64,000 nucleotides of DNA from Notospermus geniculatus (GCA_002633025.1 NMRB01000512.1:285838-349837); one strand, 5' to 3'. Positions 23,870-37,400 are shown, counted from the first letter of the stretch. Notes: a model not told the origin generated them from the sequence alone. Translations and numbers: made by a program.

Positions 23870-26780
23870 GGTTATTCGCATGCGCTCAAGCGGAACGATA
23901 TTAACCCTTAGAGTGCCGCGTTTTTTTCAACTTTTCCTTCCCCTGTGACCGGGGTTTTTTCCGAAAAAAATTTTGTGCTTTTCGAAAAAAAGAAAAAATT
24001 GCCAAAAATGCTCATTTTTAGGGTTATTCGTGTGCGCTCATGCGGAACCGCTTTAAAATTGCAAAATTACAAAGTGTTCAAAATGTTCCGCACATTTTTT
24101 TAACATCGTTAAAATGAACTTTTTTAGGGTTAATGAACTTTTTTAGGGTTATTCGCGTGTGGTCATGCGGAACCGTTTTAAAATTGCAAAATTACTTTTC
24201 CTTCCCCTGTCACCAGGGTTTTTTTTCCGAAAAAAATTGTGTTTTTCGAAAAAAAGAAAAAATTGCCAAAAATGCTCATTTTTAGGGTTATTCGCGTGCG
24301 CTCATGCGGAACCGTTTTAAAATTGCAAAATTACAAGCATTCAAAATGTTCCGCACATTTTCTTAACATCGTTAAAATGAACTTTTTTAGGGTTAATGAA
24401 CTTTTTTAGGGTTATTCGCGTGCGCTCATGCGGAACCGTTTTAAAATTGCAAAATTACTTTTCCTTCCCCTGTCACCAGGGTTTTTTTTCCGAAAAAAAT
24501 TTTGTTTTTTGAAAAAAAGAAAAAATTGCCAAAAATGCTCATTTTTAGGGTTATTTGCATGCGCTCATGCGGAACCGTTTTAAAATTGCAAAATTACTTT
24601 TCCTTCCCCTGTCACCAGGGTTTTTTTTCCGAAAAAAATTTTGTTTTTCGAAAAAAAGAAAAAAATTGCCAAAAATGCTCATTTTTAGGGTTATTCGCGT
24701 GCGCTCATGCGGAACCGTTTTAAAATTGCAAAATTACTTTTCCTTCCCCTGTCACCAGGATTTTTTTCCCGAAAAAAATTGTTTTTTGAAAAAAAGAAAA
24801 AATTGCCAAAAATGCTCATTTTTAGGGTTATTCGTGTGCGCTCATGCGGAGCCGCTTTAAAATTGCAAAATTACAAAGTGTTCAAAATGTTCCGCACATT
24901 TTTTTAACATCGTTAAAATGAACTTTTTTAGGGTTAATGAACTTTTTTAGGGTTATTCGTGTGTGGTCATGCGGAACCGTTTTAAAATTGCAAAATTACT
25001 TTTCCTTCCCCTGTCACCAGGGTTTTTTTTCCGAAAAAAATTGTGTTTTTCGAAAAAAAGAAAAAATTGCCAAAAATGCTCATTTTTAGGGTTATTCGCG
25101 TGGGCTCATGCGGAACCGTTTTAAAATTGCAAAATTACAAGCGTTCAAAATGTTCCGCACATTTTTTTAACATCGTTAAAATGAACTTTTTTAGGGTTAA
25201 TGAACTTTTTTAGGGTTATTCGTGTGCGCTCATGCAGAACCGTTTTAAAATTGCAAAATTACTTTTCCTTCCCCTGTCACCAGGGTTTTTTTCCCAAAAA
25301 ATGTTTGTGTTTTTCGAAAAAAAGAAAAAATTGCCAAAAATGCTCATTTTTAGGGTTATTCACGTGCACTCATGCGGAACCGTTTTAAAATTGCAAAATT
25401 ACTTTTCCTTCCCCTGTCACCAGGGGTTTTTTCCGAAAAAAATTTTGTTTTTTAAAAAAAAAATTGCCAAAAATAATCATTTTTAGGGTTATTCGCGTGC
25501 GCTCATGCGGAACCGTTTTAAAATTGCAAAATTACTTTTCCTTCCCCTGTCACCAGGATTTTTTTCCCGAAAAAAATTGTTTTTTGAAAAAGAAAAAAAT
25601 GCCAAAAATGCTCATTTTTAGGGTTATTCGTGTGCGCTCATGTGGAACCGTTTTAAAATTGCAAAATTACCAGCATTCAAAATGTTCCGCACATTTTTTT
25701 TAACATCGTTAAACGTAACTTTTTTAGGGTTAATGAACTTTTTTAGGGTTATTCGCGTGCGCTCATGCGGAACCGTTTTAAAATTGCAAAATTACTTTTC
25801 CTTCCCCTGTCACCAGCGTTTTTTTCCGGAAAAAAATTTTGTTTTTCGAAAAAAAGAAAAAATTGCCAAAAATGCTCATTTTTAGGGTTATTCGCGTGCG
25901 CTCATGCGGAACCGTTTTAAAATTGTAAAATTACAAATGTTCAAAATGTTCCGCATGAGCGCACGCGAATAACCGTAAAGATTTACATTTTTTTTAACAT
26001 CGTTAAAATGAACTTTTTTAGGGTTATTCGCGTGCGCTCATGCAGAACCGTTTTAAAATTGCAAAATTAAAAGTGTTCAAAATGTTCCGCACATTTTTTA
26101 ACATCGTTAAAATGAACTTTTTTAGGGCCAATGAACTTTTTTGGGGTATTCGCGTGCGCTCATGCGGAACCGTTTTAAAATTGCAAAATTAAAAGTGTTC
26201 AAAATGTTCCGCACATTTTTTAACATCGTTAAAATGAACTTTTTTAGGGCCAATGAACTTTTTTGGGGTATTCGCGTGCGCTCATGCGGAACCGTTTTAA
26301 AATTGCAAAATTACAAGTGTTCAAAATGTTCCGCATGAGCGCACGCGAATAACCGTAAAGATGTACATTTTTTTAACATCGTTAAAATTAACTTTTTAGG
26401 GTTATTCGCGTGCGCTCATGCGGAACCTTTTTAAAATTGCAAAATTACAAGTGTTCAAAATGTTCTGCATGAGCGCACGCGAATAACCCTAAAGATGTAC
26501 ATTTTTTAACATCGTTAAAATGAACTTTTTTAGGGTTAATGAACTTTTTTAGCGTTATTCGTGTGCACTCATGCGGAACCGTTTTAAAATTGCAAAATTA
26601 CAAGTGTTCAAAATGTTCCGCATGAGCGCACGCGAATAACCCTAAGATGTACATTTTTTAACGTCGTTAAAATGAACTTTTTTAGGGTTAATGAACTTTT
26701 TTAGCGTTATTCGTGTGCGCTAATAACAATAAAGATGTGCATTTTTAACATCGTTCCGCATGAGCGCACACGTTTAACCC
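23870..26780 (+). repeat. Complex 3-kb satellite-like tandem array
   Basis: Composite units of roughly 120-250 bases contain cgcgtgcgctcatgcggaac, cgttttaaaattgcaaaatt, ac-ttttccttcccctgtcacc, a g-a-a-a-a-a-g tract and gctcatttttagggttatt. Some units add ttcaaaatgttccgcacatt and taacatcgttaaaatgaact. In the last third some units carry the inverted word catgagcgcacgcgaataac, so the array turns partly palindromic. The frames that stay open here repeat the unit and are not genes. Confidence 0.9.
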
Positions 26781-26959
26781 CTATTTAAGTATTGAACAAT
26801 ATTTATGTAGTTTTCTGCCAATAATACAGCAGAAAAATGCGTTTATTTTTCAGTTCTGAAGGTTATACATTTTCAGATAATATCTTACAAAGTAATATCT
26901 TACATAGTGAGAGTATTTACAAACAAATAAAAATAGGAAACATGCATGTTACATTATTC

Positions 26960-27200
26960 AAGATACAGAATACATGTAGCACAAAATTGACACACAAAAT
27001 GATAATAAGCAAAAAGTCAATCTCCAGAATTCACGAATTTTCGACCCGAACCGGGGTCTTTTTCAAGTGGAACTTTACAATCTGAAACTCTAGAAAAGAG
27101 TCTTTTCTAGAGTTTCAGATTGTAAAGTTCCACTTGAAAAAGACCCCGGTTCGGGTCGAAAATTCGTGAATTCTGGAGATTGACTTTTTGCTTATTATCA
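26960..27200 (-). mobile_element. Fold-back element F1, copy 2
   Basis: Almost perfect palindrome at 27006-27200 (arms of about 90 bases, including tttcgacccgaaccggggtc and agtttcagattgtaaagttc). The asymmetric tail (gatacagaa...caaaattgacacacaaaa) lies on its left, inverted relative to the 23193 copy. The loop is only a few bases. Confidence 0.85.
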
Positions 27201-27436
27201 TGTTACATTATAATGACTATAACTTTAACATTTATCAGTGAAGTAACCAGAGTTTCAACAATACAGAGTTAAAGTGGACTATTCGTGCCGAGTCAAAGAT
27301 TCCACAGAAAAGTTTCCGGAGCGGCCGCCGCAATGCATTTACCAGTTGTTGTTACGAATAAAACGAATTGTTTTATTACTTTTAGTTCACTTCGGACAGA
27401 CACGAACACTCCGCTTTAACATGCATGTAGAATTAA

Positions 27437-28262
27437 GCGTTGTGAAATTGTCTATTTAATCCTGATCACATGTCCTACCAGCGTTGTGAGATTGTCTATT
27501 TAATTCTGATCACATGTCCTACCAGCGTTGTGAGATTGTCTATTTAATCTCCTGATCACATGTCCTACCAGCATTGTGAAATTGTCTATTTAATCTCCTG
27601 ATCACATCTTGCCAGCGTTGTGAAATTGTCCATTTACTGTAAACCGTGAGATTTTCGCGTGCGTTTTATTTTCGCGATTTTCGCATTCAAGGGTCAAAAC
27701 GCGAACATAAATCGCGCGAAAATTACTCTCGTTATTATTATTTTGAAGGTGAACGGTTCCAATCGCGAATATTCATTCTTCGCGAATTCGTAGATCACCA
27801 ACATCGCGAACATTTAGCGTCACGAAAATAACACGGTTTACAGTATTTAATCCTGATCACATGTTCTGCCAGCGTTGTGAGATTGTCTATTTAATCCTGA
27901 TCACAAGTCCTACCAGCATTGTGAAATTGTCTATTTAATCTCCTGATCACATCTTACCAGCATTGTGAACTTGTCTATCTAATCTCCTGATCACATGTCC
28001 TGCCAGCGTTGTGAAGTTGTCTATTTAATCCTGATCACATGTCCAGCCAGCGTTGTGAGATTGTCTATTTTATCCTGATCACATGTCCTGCCAGCGTTGT
28101 GAAGTTGTCTATTTAATCCTGATCACATGTCCAGCCAGCGTTGTGAAATTGTCTATTTAATCCTGATCACATGTCCTGCCAGCGTTGTGAGATTGTCTAT
28201 TTAATCCTGATCACATGTCCTGCCAGCGTTGTGAAATTGTCTATTTAATCCTGATCACGTCT
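27437..28262 (+). repeat. 44-bp tandem array, about 14 units
   Basis: Unit of about 44 bases: gcgttgtgagattgtctatt, then taatcctgatcacatgtcc, then tgcca. Units differ by small changes (aatct-c insertion, g/a at gagatt). The array is interrupted once, at 27636-27844, by MITE family M4. Confidence 0.9.
27636..27844. mobile_element. MITE family M4, intact copy inside the 44-bp array
   Basis: Ends tactgtaaaccgtgagat and aacacggtttacagta are inverted repeats flanking about 180 bases rich in tcgcg words. It nearly matches, in reverse orientation, the copy at 49656-49866. The ends begin and finish with TA, consistent with a TA target duplication. Confidence 0.85.
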
Positions 28263-28342
28263 TCCCAACGTAGTGAAATCGTTCATTTGATCTTTCGAAT
28301 GTCTATGACCGATGTGACTACCGGTATCACACTTGAGTTCTA

Positions 28343-28450
28343 TCACTGACTTGCTGAAAAATATATGTGGTTGATGAGATTCAATATTGGCTCTGGCAGA
28401 CAAATCTTGACGTACAAAGGCCTACAGTCAATTCGTACTTTGACTCTCCA
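28343..28450 (-). CDS. Tentative last exon of the Timeless-like gene
   Basis: A ctcag acceptor is followed by 35 codons and a stop in the phase required by the exon ending at 28863. The residues (WRVKVRIDCRPLYVKI...) match nothing I recognise. Alternatively the previous exon reads through its gtaagt to a stop at about 28815. Confidence 0.35.
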   Translation of the reverse strand, partial: WRVKVRIDCRPLYVKICLPEPILNLINHIYFSASQ

Positions 28451-31400
28451 CTGAGTGAGGGTAAGATGGGTTGAAATGCTTGTCACGGAAATATGCGCAG
28501 ACAACTCACAAGAACTTCCGCTCAAAACAATTCACATTTCAGAGGAAAGGTTTGGAGTGACCTTGTTTCAAAGTTGAACTTCTCTGGCCCAAAAGATTGT
28601 CCCCACTGACTCAAAAATCACCATTCATTGTGAGCCTAGAATATGTGACCCGCTCTGTGAAAACCCGGCCAAAGTCGCTGGGGAATGACATAGGCCTTGA
28701 TCATACCTGCCCTTTGCTGCACAATCGAAGGCTTTATTTGGCATTCCCTTCATAATATATCAACCCTGCCATGTTCAGCGACTTTGGCTGGGTTTTGCCA
28801 GACTTGGTCACATATTATTTTTCAGAGATGTATGAATTTTTTGGGGGGGGGGGTCTACTTACAGTGCTATCAGGACTGGCGATCGCTTTTGAACATGATG
28901 GTTTCGGCGCCTCTACCTCGAAGAAATCCTCCCCCAACTGAGTGACACCATCACAACCTTTCTCAATATCTTCCTCGGTGAATTTCATCTTTGGGAGTGC
29001 TGCGGGGAAAGACAACATTAGGTTAGGCACATCCACAACATGATAAACTACATGGATGAACCATATGACTGACAAACCAATAAGGAGCTTTCCTGTGTTG
29101 ACCAATCAGAAGATTCCTGAGTTGACCAATCAGAAGCTTCCATGTGTTGACCAATCTGTTATCAGAAGCTTTCCTGTGTTGATCAATCACAAGCTTCCTT
29201 GTGTTGACCAATCAGAATCTTCCATGTTGACCAATCAGAAGCTGCGTCCTACAACAAGCACACTGGTTGCAGTCTGAGTTTCACCCGGTGTCAAGTCAGT
29301 AGCAGAATGATTCTTACCAGACTTATCTCCCCCGGCAAGTAGGACGGCCTTCTCGTACAAGTCTCTTGGCGTCAACGACAGAGGAATTCTGGGATAGATC
29401 ATACCGGTATCCTTCCTCAGGAGAAAGCCGAGCTCTTCCAAAAGCTTCGTAAAGTACTGGTTGGACAAGATCCTTTCTTGGCTTTTTGTGAACGGAATCA
29501 GTGGCGCCATCTCTTGGAGTACTGAAGAAAGAAGGATCACAGTGAATATTGGCCGACATCATAATTGAGTCAACCACCACCAGTTAGCGGTCCTAAAATG
29601 TCAAAAACTTGATGTGACAAACGTACATACTAGTAGGCCAGGGCCTCATGTCATTATGGACCATGTAGTGTGCACTTCCCTGTGACGCCAAATTTGTGAC
29701 GCTGTAGTACCGCCAGCTCGTGGCGGCCTCTACTCACAATAAAGTCTCCCATAGACCGTTCTCAAATTGACGTAAACAATAAAGATCTCAACCACAACCT
29801 CGGTCTGAAACTGAATGATGTAACGCAGAGAACCGCATGACAGTGATGTCGAAGACCTGTCAGTGTCAGACTCGACTGCCTACTGCTTACCATGATCTTA
29901 TTCCTTAAGTGGGTGATCCACTGTTGCTATTTTGGCTTGAGACGGGGTTGCGTCTCAAGCCCAAATCGCGACAGTGGATTCGCCGCTTTAGTCATTACTC
30001 ATCCAACCACACAACTGACATTGAAATCAGGCTCAAAGAGTCCACACACAGACAAGGGCCTCAACAGGGCTTTAGAAAAGGGAAACAAATCAAGTTACTC
30101 ACAGAAGAAGACATGTTGTATAGGTTCCTCAAACACCTGGTCCTGGTCTTTATGAAGTTGTCGTCCTCCTGAAATGAACACCAAATGTGCAACTATGAAG
30201 TTTGACGACATCAGACTTGAACTGCAAACGGACTTGCATCTCATCACACATACACTATGTGTAACCCAGGGTTATCGGAACCAGGGAGCGGTTCCGCAGA
30301 TCAACGCTTCCAGTCTGGGAAAACCAGGCACAAGTCTCCAGGCAGTGACAGGGATCATGACTACCGGGTACCCAAGGTAGCTAACACTTCCGTAAAGCCA
30401 GCCGCACACCAGGCGAGATCACAAGTGATATAACTGCTGCCAATCATCTCATCAGCCAACGCAGACTGGGCGATATCAGTTTTGGTATTGTGTGATAATG
30501 GGCGAGCATCTCTGGCGAGATTTCATGCTTTGCTGTCCAGCGCACACCTGGTGTCAACAGCCAATTTTGCTTGCTCGTGATCAGATCGCTCGTGATCAGA
30601 TCGCTTGTGATCAGATCGCTCGTGATCAGATCGCTCGTGATCAGATCGCTTGTGATCAGATCGCTTGTGATCAGATCGCTTGTGATCAGATCGCTTGTGA
30701 TCAGATCGCTTGTGATCAGATCGCTTGTGATCAGATCGCTTGTGATCAGATCGCTTGTGATCAGATCGCTTGTGATCAGATCGCTTGTGATCAGATCGCT
30801 TGTGATCAGATCGCTTGTGATCAGATCGCTTGTGATCAGATCGCTTGTGATCAGATCGCTTGTGATCAGATCGCTTGTGATCAGATCGCTTGTGATCAGA
30901 TCGCTTGTGATCAGATCGCTTGTGATCAGATCGCTTGTGATCAGATCGCTTGTGATCAGATCGCTTGTGATCAGATCGCTTGTGATCAGATCGCTTGTGA
31001 TCAGATCGCTTGTGATCAGATCGCTTGTGATCAGATCGCTTGTGATCAGATCGCTTGTGATCAGATCGCTTGTGATCAGATCGCTTGTGATCAGATCGCT
31101 TGTGATCAGATCGCTTGTGATCAGATCGCTTGTGATCAGATCGCTTGTGATCAGATCGCTTGTGATCAGATCGCTTGTGATCAGATCGCTCGTGATCAGA
31201 TCGCTTGTGATCAGATCGCTTGTGATCAGATCGCTTGTGATCAGATCGCTTGTGATCAGATCGCTTGTGATCAGATCGCTCGTGATCAGATCGCTTGCGA
31301 TATCACCAGGTGTGCTGCTGGCTTTAACGAATGTTAAATCAGAAAACACCCCTCACCTAATTTGACATAACACGCCTCCAGAAGAAACTTCTGCAGCCAT

Positions 31401-34400
31401 TTTATAACGGGTATGTTGTCCTTCTCAGGTATTCTCCTCAAACACGTCTCGATCGTCTCATGACGTCCCATCTCGGTGAAATCAACTTTTTCTTTGACCT
31501 TCACTAATGCTGCTTCATACTGCCTGAACTCTCCATCCTCGAGGAGGCCGATGTAATAGAGCTGATGATGGATCTGGAATCATGGAAAGAATAGGCAGAG
31601 TCAGCCACGCTTATCACCAATGCCCTCCAAAGATGGCAGCAAAGTTCTAGCAGACCAATAGACCATTATCAAATGACTAAGATCTGCGCACTTCCGCCAA
31701 AATCTCAATCCACAACCTTGATTTGAAGCTGAATGACCATATCCATATCCATCAACTGACCTGTTTCTGTGACTTGGTGACGTTGACCTCGGCAAGTTTT
31801 CTCTGAATCATTTCCAGGAGCTTTGGATCTTTGTAACTCTCGAGGTAATGTAGACAAAGATACGTGTTCTCTAACTCTGTCCAGGGGGCGGGGCTGTCAT
31901 CATCATCAGAGTTACTACCGGTACTAAAAAAAACATGGGAAACTGTGGGTTAGGGAGAGGAAATGAAATCTGTAGGACTTAACAAAAACAGGCCAAAATG
32001 ATACAATATGGTGACAAAGACTACTGATGACTGTGGGGCGGTGTAGGAAAACCCAGCGGATGTCACTAAATGATCAACAAGGGCTCTCAGATTGCCTATG
32101 CATTGACCTACTAGGCCTAGCTACAGTTTACCTGTTACGTAGTACATGTCACCTGTTGAAATGTGTGGGTTGAGCAAGGCCATTGACACTTTCCTCAATG
32201 TGACATCCGCTGGGTTTTCCTAGACTGCCACACAACTGTGAGCCCCGTCATGCAGAGGTTATCATGGAAGGACTTGACGTACCTGCTAGTGGGGCTCCTG
32301 GTTCCATCCTTACTCAAGAGGGCAGCACAATCGCTGGGGCTTCCTTCGATCAGTTTGATGAATCTGTCGAAAACGTAATCGATGAGGTCCTCGAATACCT
32401 GCGAGTAAGAAAAGTATGTTAGTCAACTTGGAGTAGATAGATCACAATGTCTACAAGGAAAGGAATAACTTCCAAGTGTGAGGGTCATACTCTAATACGG
32501 CACATGCACATCTCCACACCGTTCAATCCATTGTTTTTGTTCTGTACCCGTATCTACATCTATCCAGATCTTCTGACTCTTAGCTAGACAGCCCACCCAC
32601 TCACCGGGTTAGGCAACTGACTTGGGGATCAGAGCGGAGAGGCCAAAGTAGGCACCACACCAGGTGATATCGCAGTGATCTGCCTGCCTGCAAGCAAGCT
32701 GCTCACCACCGGGCAAAATCGGCTGTTGATGCCAGGTGTGTGCTGGACAGCGATTGGAATCTTCTCGCCAGCGATGCTCGCCCAATATCAAACAATAGCA
32801 AAACTGATATCGCCTAGTCTGCAGTGGCTGGGGAGAAGTTCGTGGTGAGTAGATTGCTTGCAATATCGCCTGGTGTGATGCTGGCTTAAAGACAAGAGTG
32901 ACGTGCGCTGACACAACTCACCTCAGCTAAAGGCAACTCATGATCAGTGATCTGAACGAGGGTATTGAGCGTCTTGGGTCTGATGAGCACATCAAGTTTG
33001 TCACAGTCGCCGGCGATATGGTGCATCATGGTAAATAAACAGTTGTTCAAGAAGTTTCCGTTCGTGGTGAAGTCCTGGAGCAGCAGGGTGTAACGATCCA
33101 TGATGTCGATCGTGGCAAACCTTACGAAAGAAACATCTGGTGAATACCATTCTGATCTTGTTAAAGCCTGACTACCCGGTAACTCCAGCCTTATCATTTG
33201 TGACCCGTGACAGCAAAATGAGTCAGAATGTGCACAGAAGACCCAAGGTGAATCAACGGTTTGTTGATTTCAGCATTGTCTGCCCATTGTGAAATATGAC
33301 TTTGTATCCATTTCTGTAATTGTTCTCTGGTGCCATCTTGGATCTTCTTTCCGGCACATTCTGACTCATTTTGCTGTCACGGGTCACATTTGACATCACC
33401 GACTGATATAGTACACATGTACATGTAAGTTTTAACCTTCACGTCCAGTGATACTCAACAAATCTTCACGCAATTTCGAAGACCGAAGCCATAGCATTAT
33501 TGTCCCTGGTAAGTGCGGAAGAGGCCATCTCAAGCTACTCATGTTCCTCACTTGGATGGGGTCTTTTACTTGGCCTTGCAAAGGCACAAAGCATGAGGCA
33601 CCACAGCTTACTGTCCATGCGACGGACATGAAGAGCCAGGGATGATATCCCATATAGCCCAGACTGGATTCGAACCCGGAGCTGCCGCTTGCTAAGCGAA
33701 CGTGATAACCCTTACGCTATCTACCAACTATTCTTTCTGCTCTACTTACTGTTCAATGATTGGCCGAAGCTCCACGTTCTCTTTGTCTCCGAGAAGTAAC
33801 AAGAGTCGATGGTTTGTTATGATTAAAGATTTGAGGAATTCAATCGGTTGTTTATCACGGTTGTCGGGATTATAGGACCGTATCATGAAGATGAAGAACT
33901 GCCAGATCTGTTGTATTTGGCGGAGGCCCTCTGAAATTGAAAAGGGAAAATGGTTGTGAAAAAGATCCCTTTTTGGAATACATGTACCAGTAATTAGAAG
34001 TTTGAGCTACCACACCAAGCTTCACCTTACATGAGGACTTTGATGAACCATCAGCGACTGGTCTCTTACCGATTATCTCTGGACTAGTTTTTGGACGGTT
34101 CTCTGAGGATTCCATGAAGTTACAAAGACACTTCACCATCTTCTGCCAAATAACGACACAATTAAAACATCTGGAATTCAGGAAAGAAACAGAGTTATAC
34201 AACAACATTTGCTGGTTCTGGAATCAATTACATTCCACCTCACACTTGCAAGAGGTATTTGTATTTGATTTTTCCATCAGGGCAGAAGCCACAGCATTAT
34301 TGGCCCTGGTAAGTACGGATGAGGCAATCTCAAGCTACTCATGTTCTTCACTTGGATGGGGTCTTTTACATGTACTTGCCCTTGCAAAGTCACAAGGTAC

Positions 34401-37400
34401 AAGGCACCACGGCTTACTGTCCCATGCGATGGACGTGAAGAGCCGGGAATGAAATCCCATATGGCCCGGGCTGGATTCGAACCCGGGACCTGCCGCTTGC
34501 TGAGTGGACATGATAACCACTCGGCTATCAGGCAATGAGTGGGCGCGTTCTTTTCATTTCATAACTAACTATCACAGCTAACGATTACAGCTGGTGTAAC
34601 AAGACAACCTACCTCTGATGAAGTTTCTCCGAGTCTCTCCCTTCACCTTCCCGGAGTTTGATCTCTTCTAACAAGGAGACACCATCGTACAGGAGGAGGG
34701 AGAACGTGTCCACACAAAAGGCTGACCTGGAAAATCAATCAATCAATAGATCAATAAGTGGTCAAAGGAATCAGCAAACTGATCGGTCGACTCAAAGTAA
34801 GGTAACACTCAGCTTTTAGTTACAATCCTGGGAAGAATTGTTAGGAGTTGCGCTTGGGTGGAAATTTTATAAACATGAATGCCAGAGTGAGGATGGACTG
34901 GGAGTTATTGTGTCCTGATGACTTGCAAGGTAGTCTAGGAAAACCCGTCGGATGTTGCGTGTGAGGAAACTGTTAATGGCCTTGGTGAACCTGTACATTT
35001 CAATAGCTGAAATGAACTTTGTAACAGGTAAACAGTAGCATATCAATGCACAGGCAATCTGACAGCCCTTGTTGATCATTCAGCGACTTCTGACGGGTTT
35101 TCCTAGACCGCCACACACTTATTTTAGACAGAGCGACTGGAGATATTACTACTCACTCAATGTGTTCCCAGGACACGAGCAGAGAGAAAGGAATGAAGTC
35201 ATCGAGGAGGATGAAATACATCTCAAGATCTCGTAACGCGAGTTGTTTCTCACTTTTGTTCTGGAATCAAAACAAACTAGTCAATGATTCATACAGGCAC
35301 AGAACAAGGTCTGTAGAAAATATCAAACTAACTGAAGGCAAGCTTGGAACGATTAGTGCAGACAGTAAGCCTTGCTTAACAACATCACCCATTTGACATG
35401 GTTAATCAAAAGTGTATCACAGTTTTGATCAACATGAGATTCTTACCAGTGATTTGAGCAATGTCTCCACCACGATACTGAAGTGGCACTTCATGAAGTC
35501 GATCACAAACGTCTTCAGAGTTTCTCTGTAAAGGAAGCAGAATACAGTTTGTTTAAACAAGAGTCTGCATTCATCAGTTTCCAATCAACACAGCCTGCAT
35601 AAGGTGAGTGTTTCCATCCAAGGCGGCAGATAGAAACATCAAACCAAAACAAAATGAATCTAAGCCCTCATTCATAAGAACCATGTAGGTGGGGTGAATG
35701 AAGTCTAGTCAGGGCTCAGCTGCTCTCCAATGTACCGAGTATCTGATTGTGGTGTTATATCATGCTTGCACAATGAATGGCCATGACGTCAGGTGGGAGA
35801 ACTAGTAGGCCACCATCTTTGTTGGAAAGGTCTATACATGACTTCAAACTATGTTGGCTACAGAGCTTACGAAGCCATACACGGAGGCGATCTCTTAGTT
35901 CAGTATTCTAGTATCCTACCTGGCTGATTCTTCCTGAGATTTATCTGTCTCTGTTTCTCTGGACAGCCTCGTCATTTTTGGACCCGTCACACCAGATGAT
36001 CCAGCAGCCTGATCAGATGCACGTCGTTTCCCAAGATGTGAGGCCTTGCTGGCATTTTCGACCACCCTGCTCATGTTGATGACCCAGTTCTCCACGGTCA
36101 GTGGACTCTCCAGGACGGCGTGTCTTTCTTGTTCATCACTGCAGGAGGAGCTGCCCGGTGAACCCAACGAACCCATGCAAGATTCATTCTTTTCTAGGAT
36201 GATGTCACCCTCCTTCTTCCAGACAGAAGGAATAAGACTTGTCTTCAGTCCCGGGTCAGACTGGAATGAAGACAATACATGTTACATCACCCGCGGCTAC
36301 GAGTAATGCCAACCTCTAAATGAATTCAAAGAGAGGATGAAGAGGAACGGGGAACCCGCATAACTTTTATCCCACCAGGTTGGCACTGCGAGCGGTTGTA
36401 CAGAAGACGTCAAGAACGGAGCAAAGCAACGAAATGTCATCACATCACGTCCTTGACGCACTGCAACACGGACGAGACGTCGAAAAAAGATATAACCGCA
36501 GGCCCTCCTAGTAGTAGTTGTTCTGCAGCATCCTCATTGGCTTGTCCTGGCATTTCATGTCGGCCATCAGCTCTACCCCATTATCTCATGAATTTCTGCT
36601 CCATTTTATTAATAGATTCAGTACTTACCTTCAATAAGACATGAAGTAACTGGACTATGTCCACAAAATGCTGACCCTGAAAGAGAAATGGAGAAAGTGT
36701 ACATGTTACTCTATCATTGAATGAGAACACTGAAGGCCTGAACCCAATGACAGGATTTGTGAAGTAGAGTGCGGGAAAATACGGCAATTTCAGAGGCAAC
36801 TGACATTTGGCACGATTCACGACATCGACTCACCATCAAAGACGAGTGGACCACATGTTTTATTAACTCTCCCAGTCCATTGTTCAAGAGACAACTGAAA
36901 GAGATGGACACATCAAGATCATACATTGGGGAAAATGTGACCTGAACACATCAAGATCATCCATTGGGGAAATGTGACATGTGCAGTCTACTTCAAAAGT
37001 AATGTAAACGTCAACAAAACCATGACGATACAAGAGAGGTGTGACTGGATATGAAGGAAAGAGCTCAACTGATTCTTGTCTTATTTGTCCACGAATTACG
37101 TGAGGAGGCCTACACTTGATTTGAAGAACCACAGCCCAAACTTACACAGCTATACTCGAAGATAGGCCATCCTGGACGCCATCTTCTGACCAGATCAAGT
37201 TATGAAGCAACACGAGGATATCTGAGAGATAGGTGTCCTTATCGTCAGGGAGGTCAAGGTCATCTTTCTGCTAACGAAAAGGTAGAAAGGCATCGGTGAC
37301 TGTATCAGCGAATCAAAATGAGACTCGCTTTCTTTTTTGTCTGTCTCCAGTGAAAAACAGACAGGACTGCAGTACCTGTAAGTTCATACCATTTTCAAGA

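Noticed and set aside
24502-26338. Series of similar open frames (RNRFKIAKLLFLPLSPGFF-type)
   Set aside because: Translations of the 3-kb satellite unit; they repeat because the DNA repeats and are not independent genes.
23870-26780. Telomere-like TTAGGG words within the satellite
   Set aside because: Only one TTAGGGTTA word per unit, never a tandem TTAGGG run; explained by the satellite unit.
30444-31365. Very long open frames of 264-301 residues on both strands
   Set aside because: They are produced by the 15-bp minisatellite: the period is a multiple of three and the unit has no stop in any frame. No conserved domain or splice context.
33750-34613. Apparent frameshift in the Timeless-like gene between two exons
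   Set aside because: Resolved by an extra 101-base exon at 34170-34070 (phase 2 to phase 1) whose residues fit the Timeless alignment.
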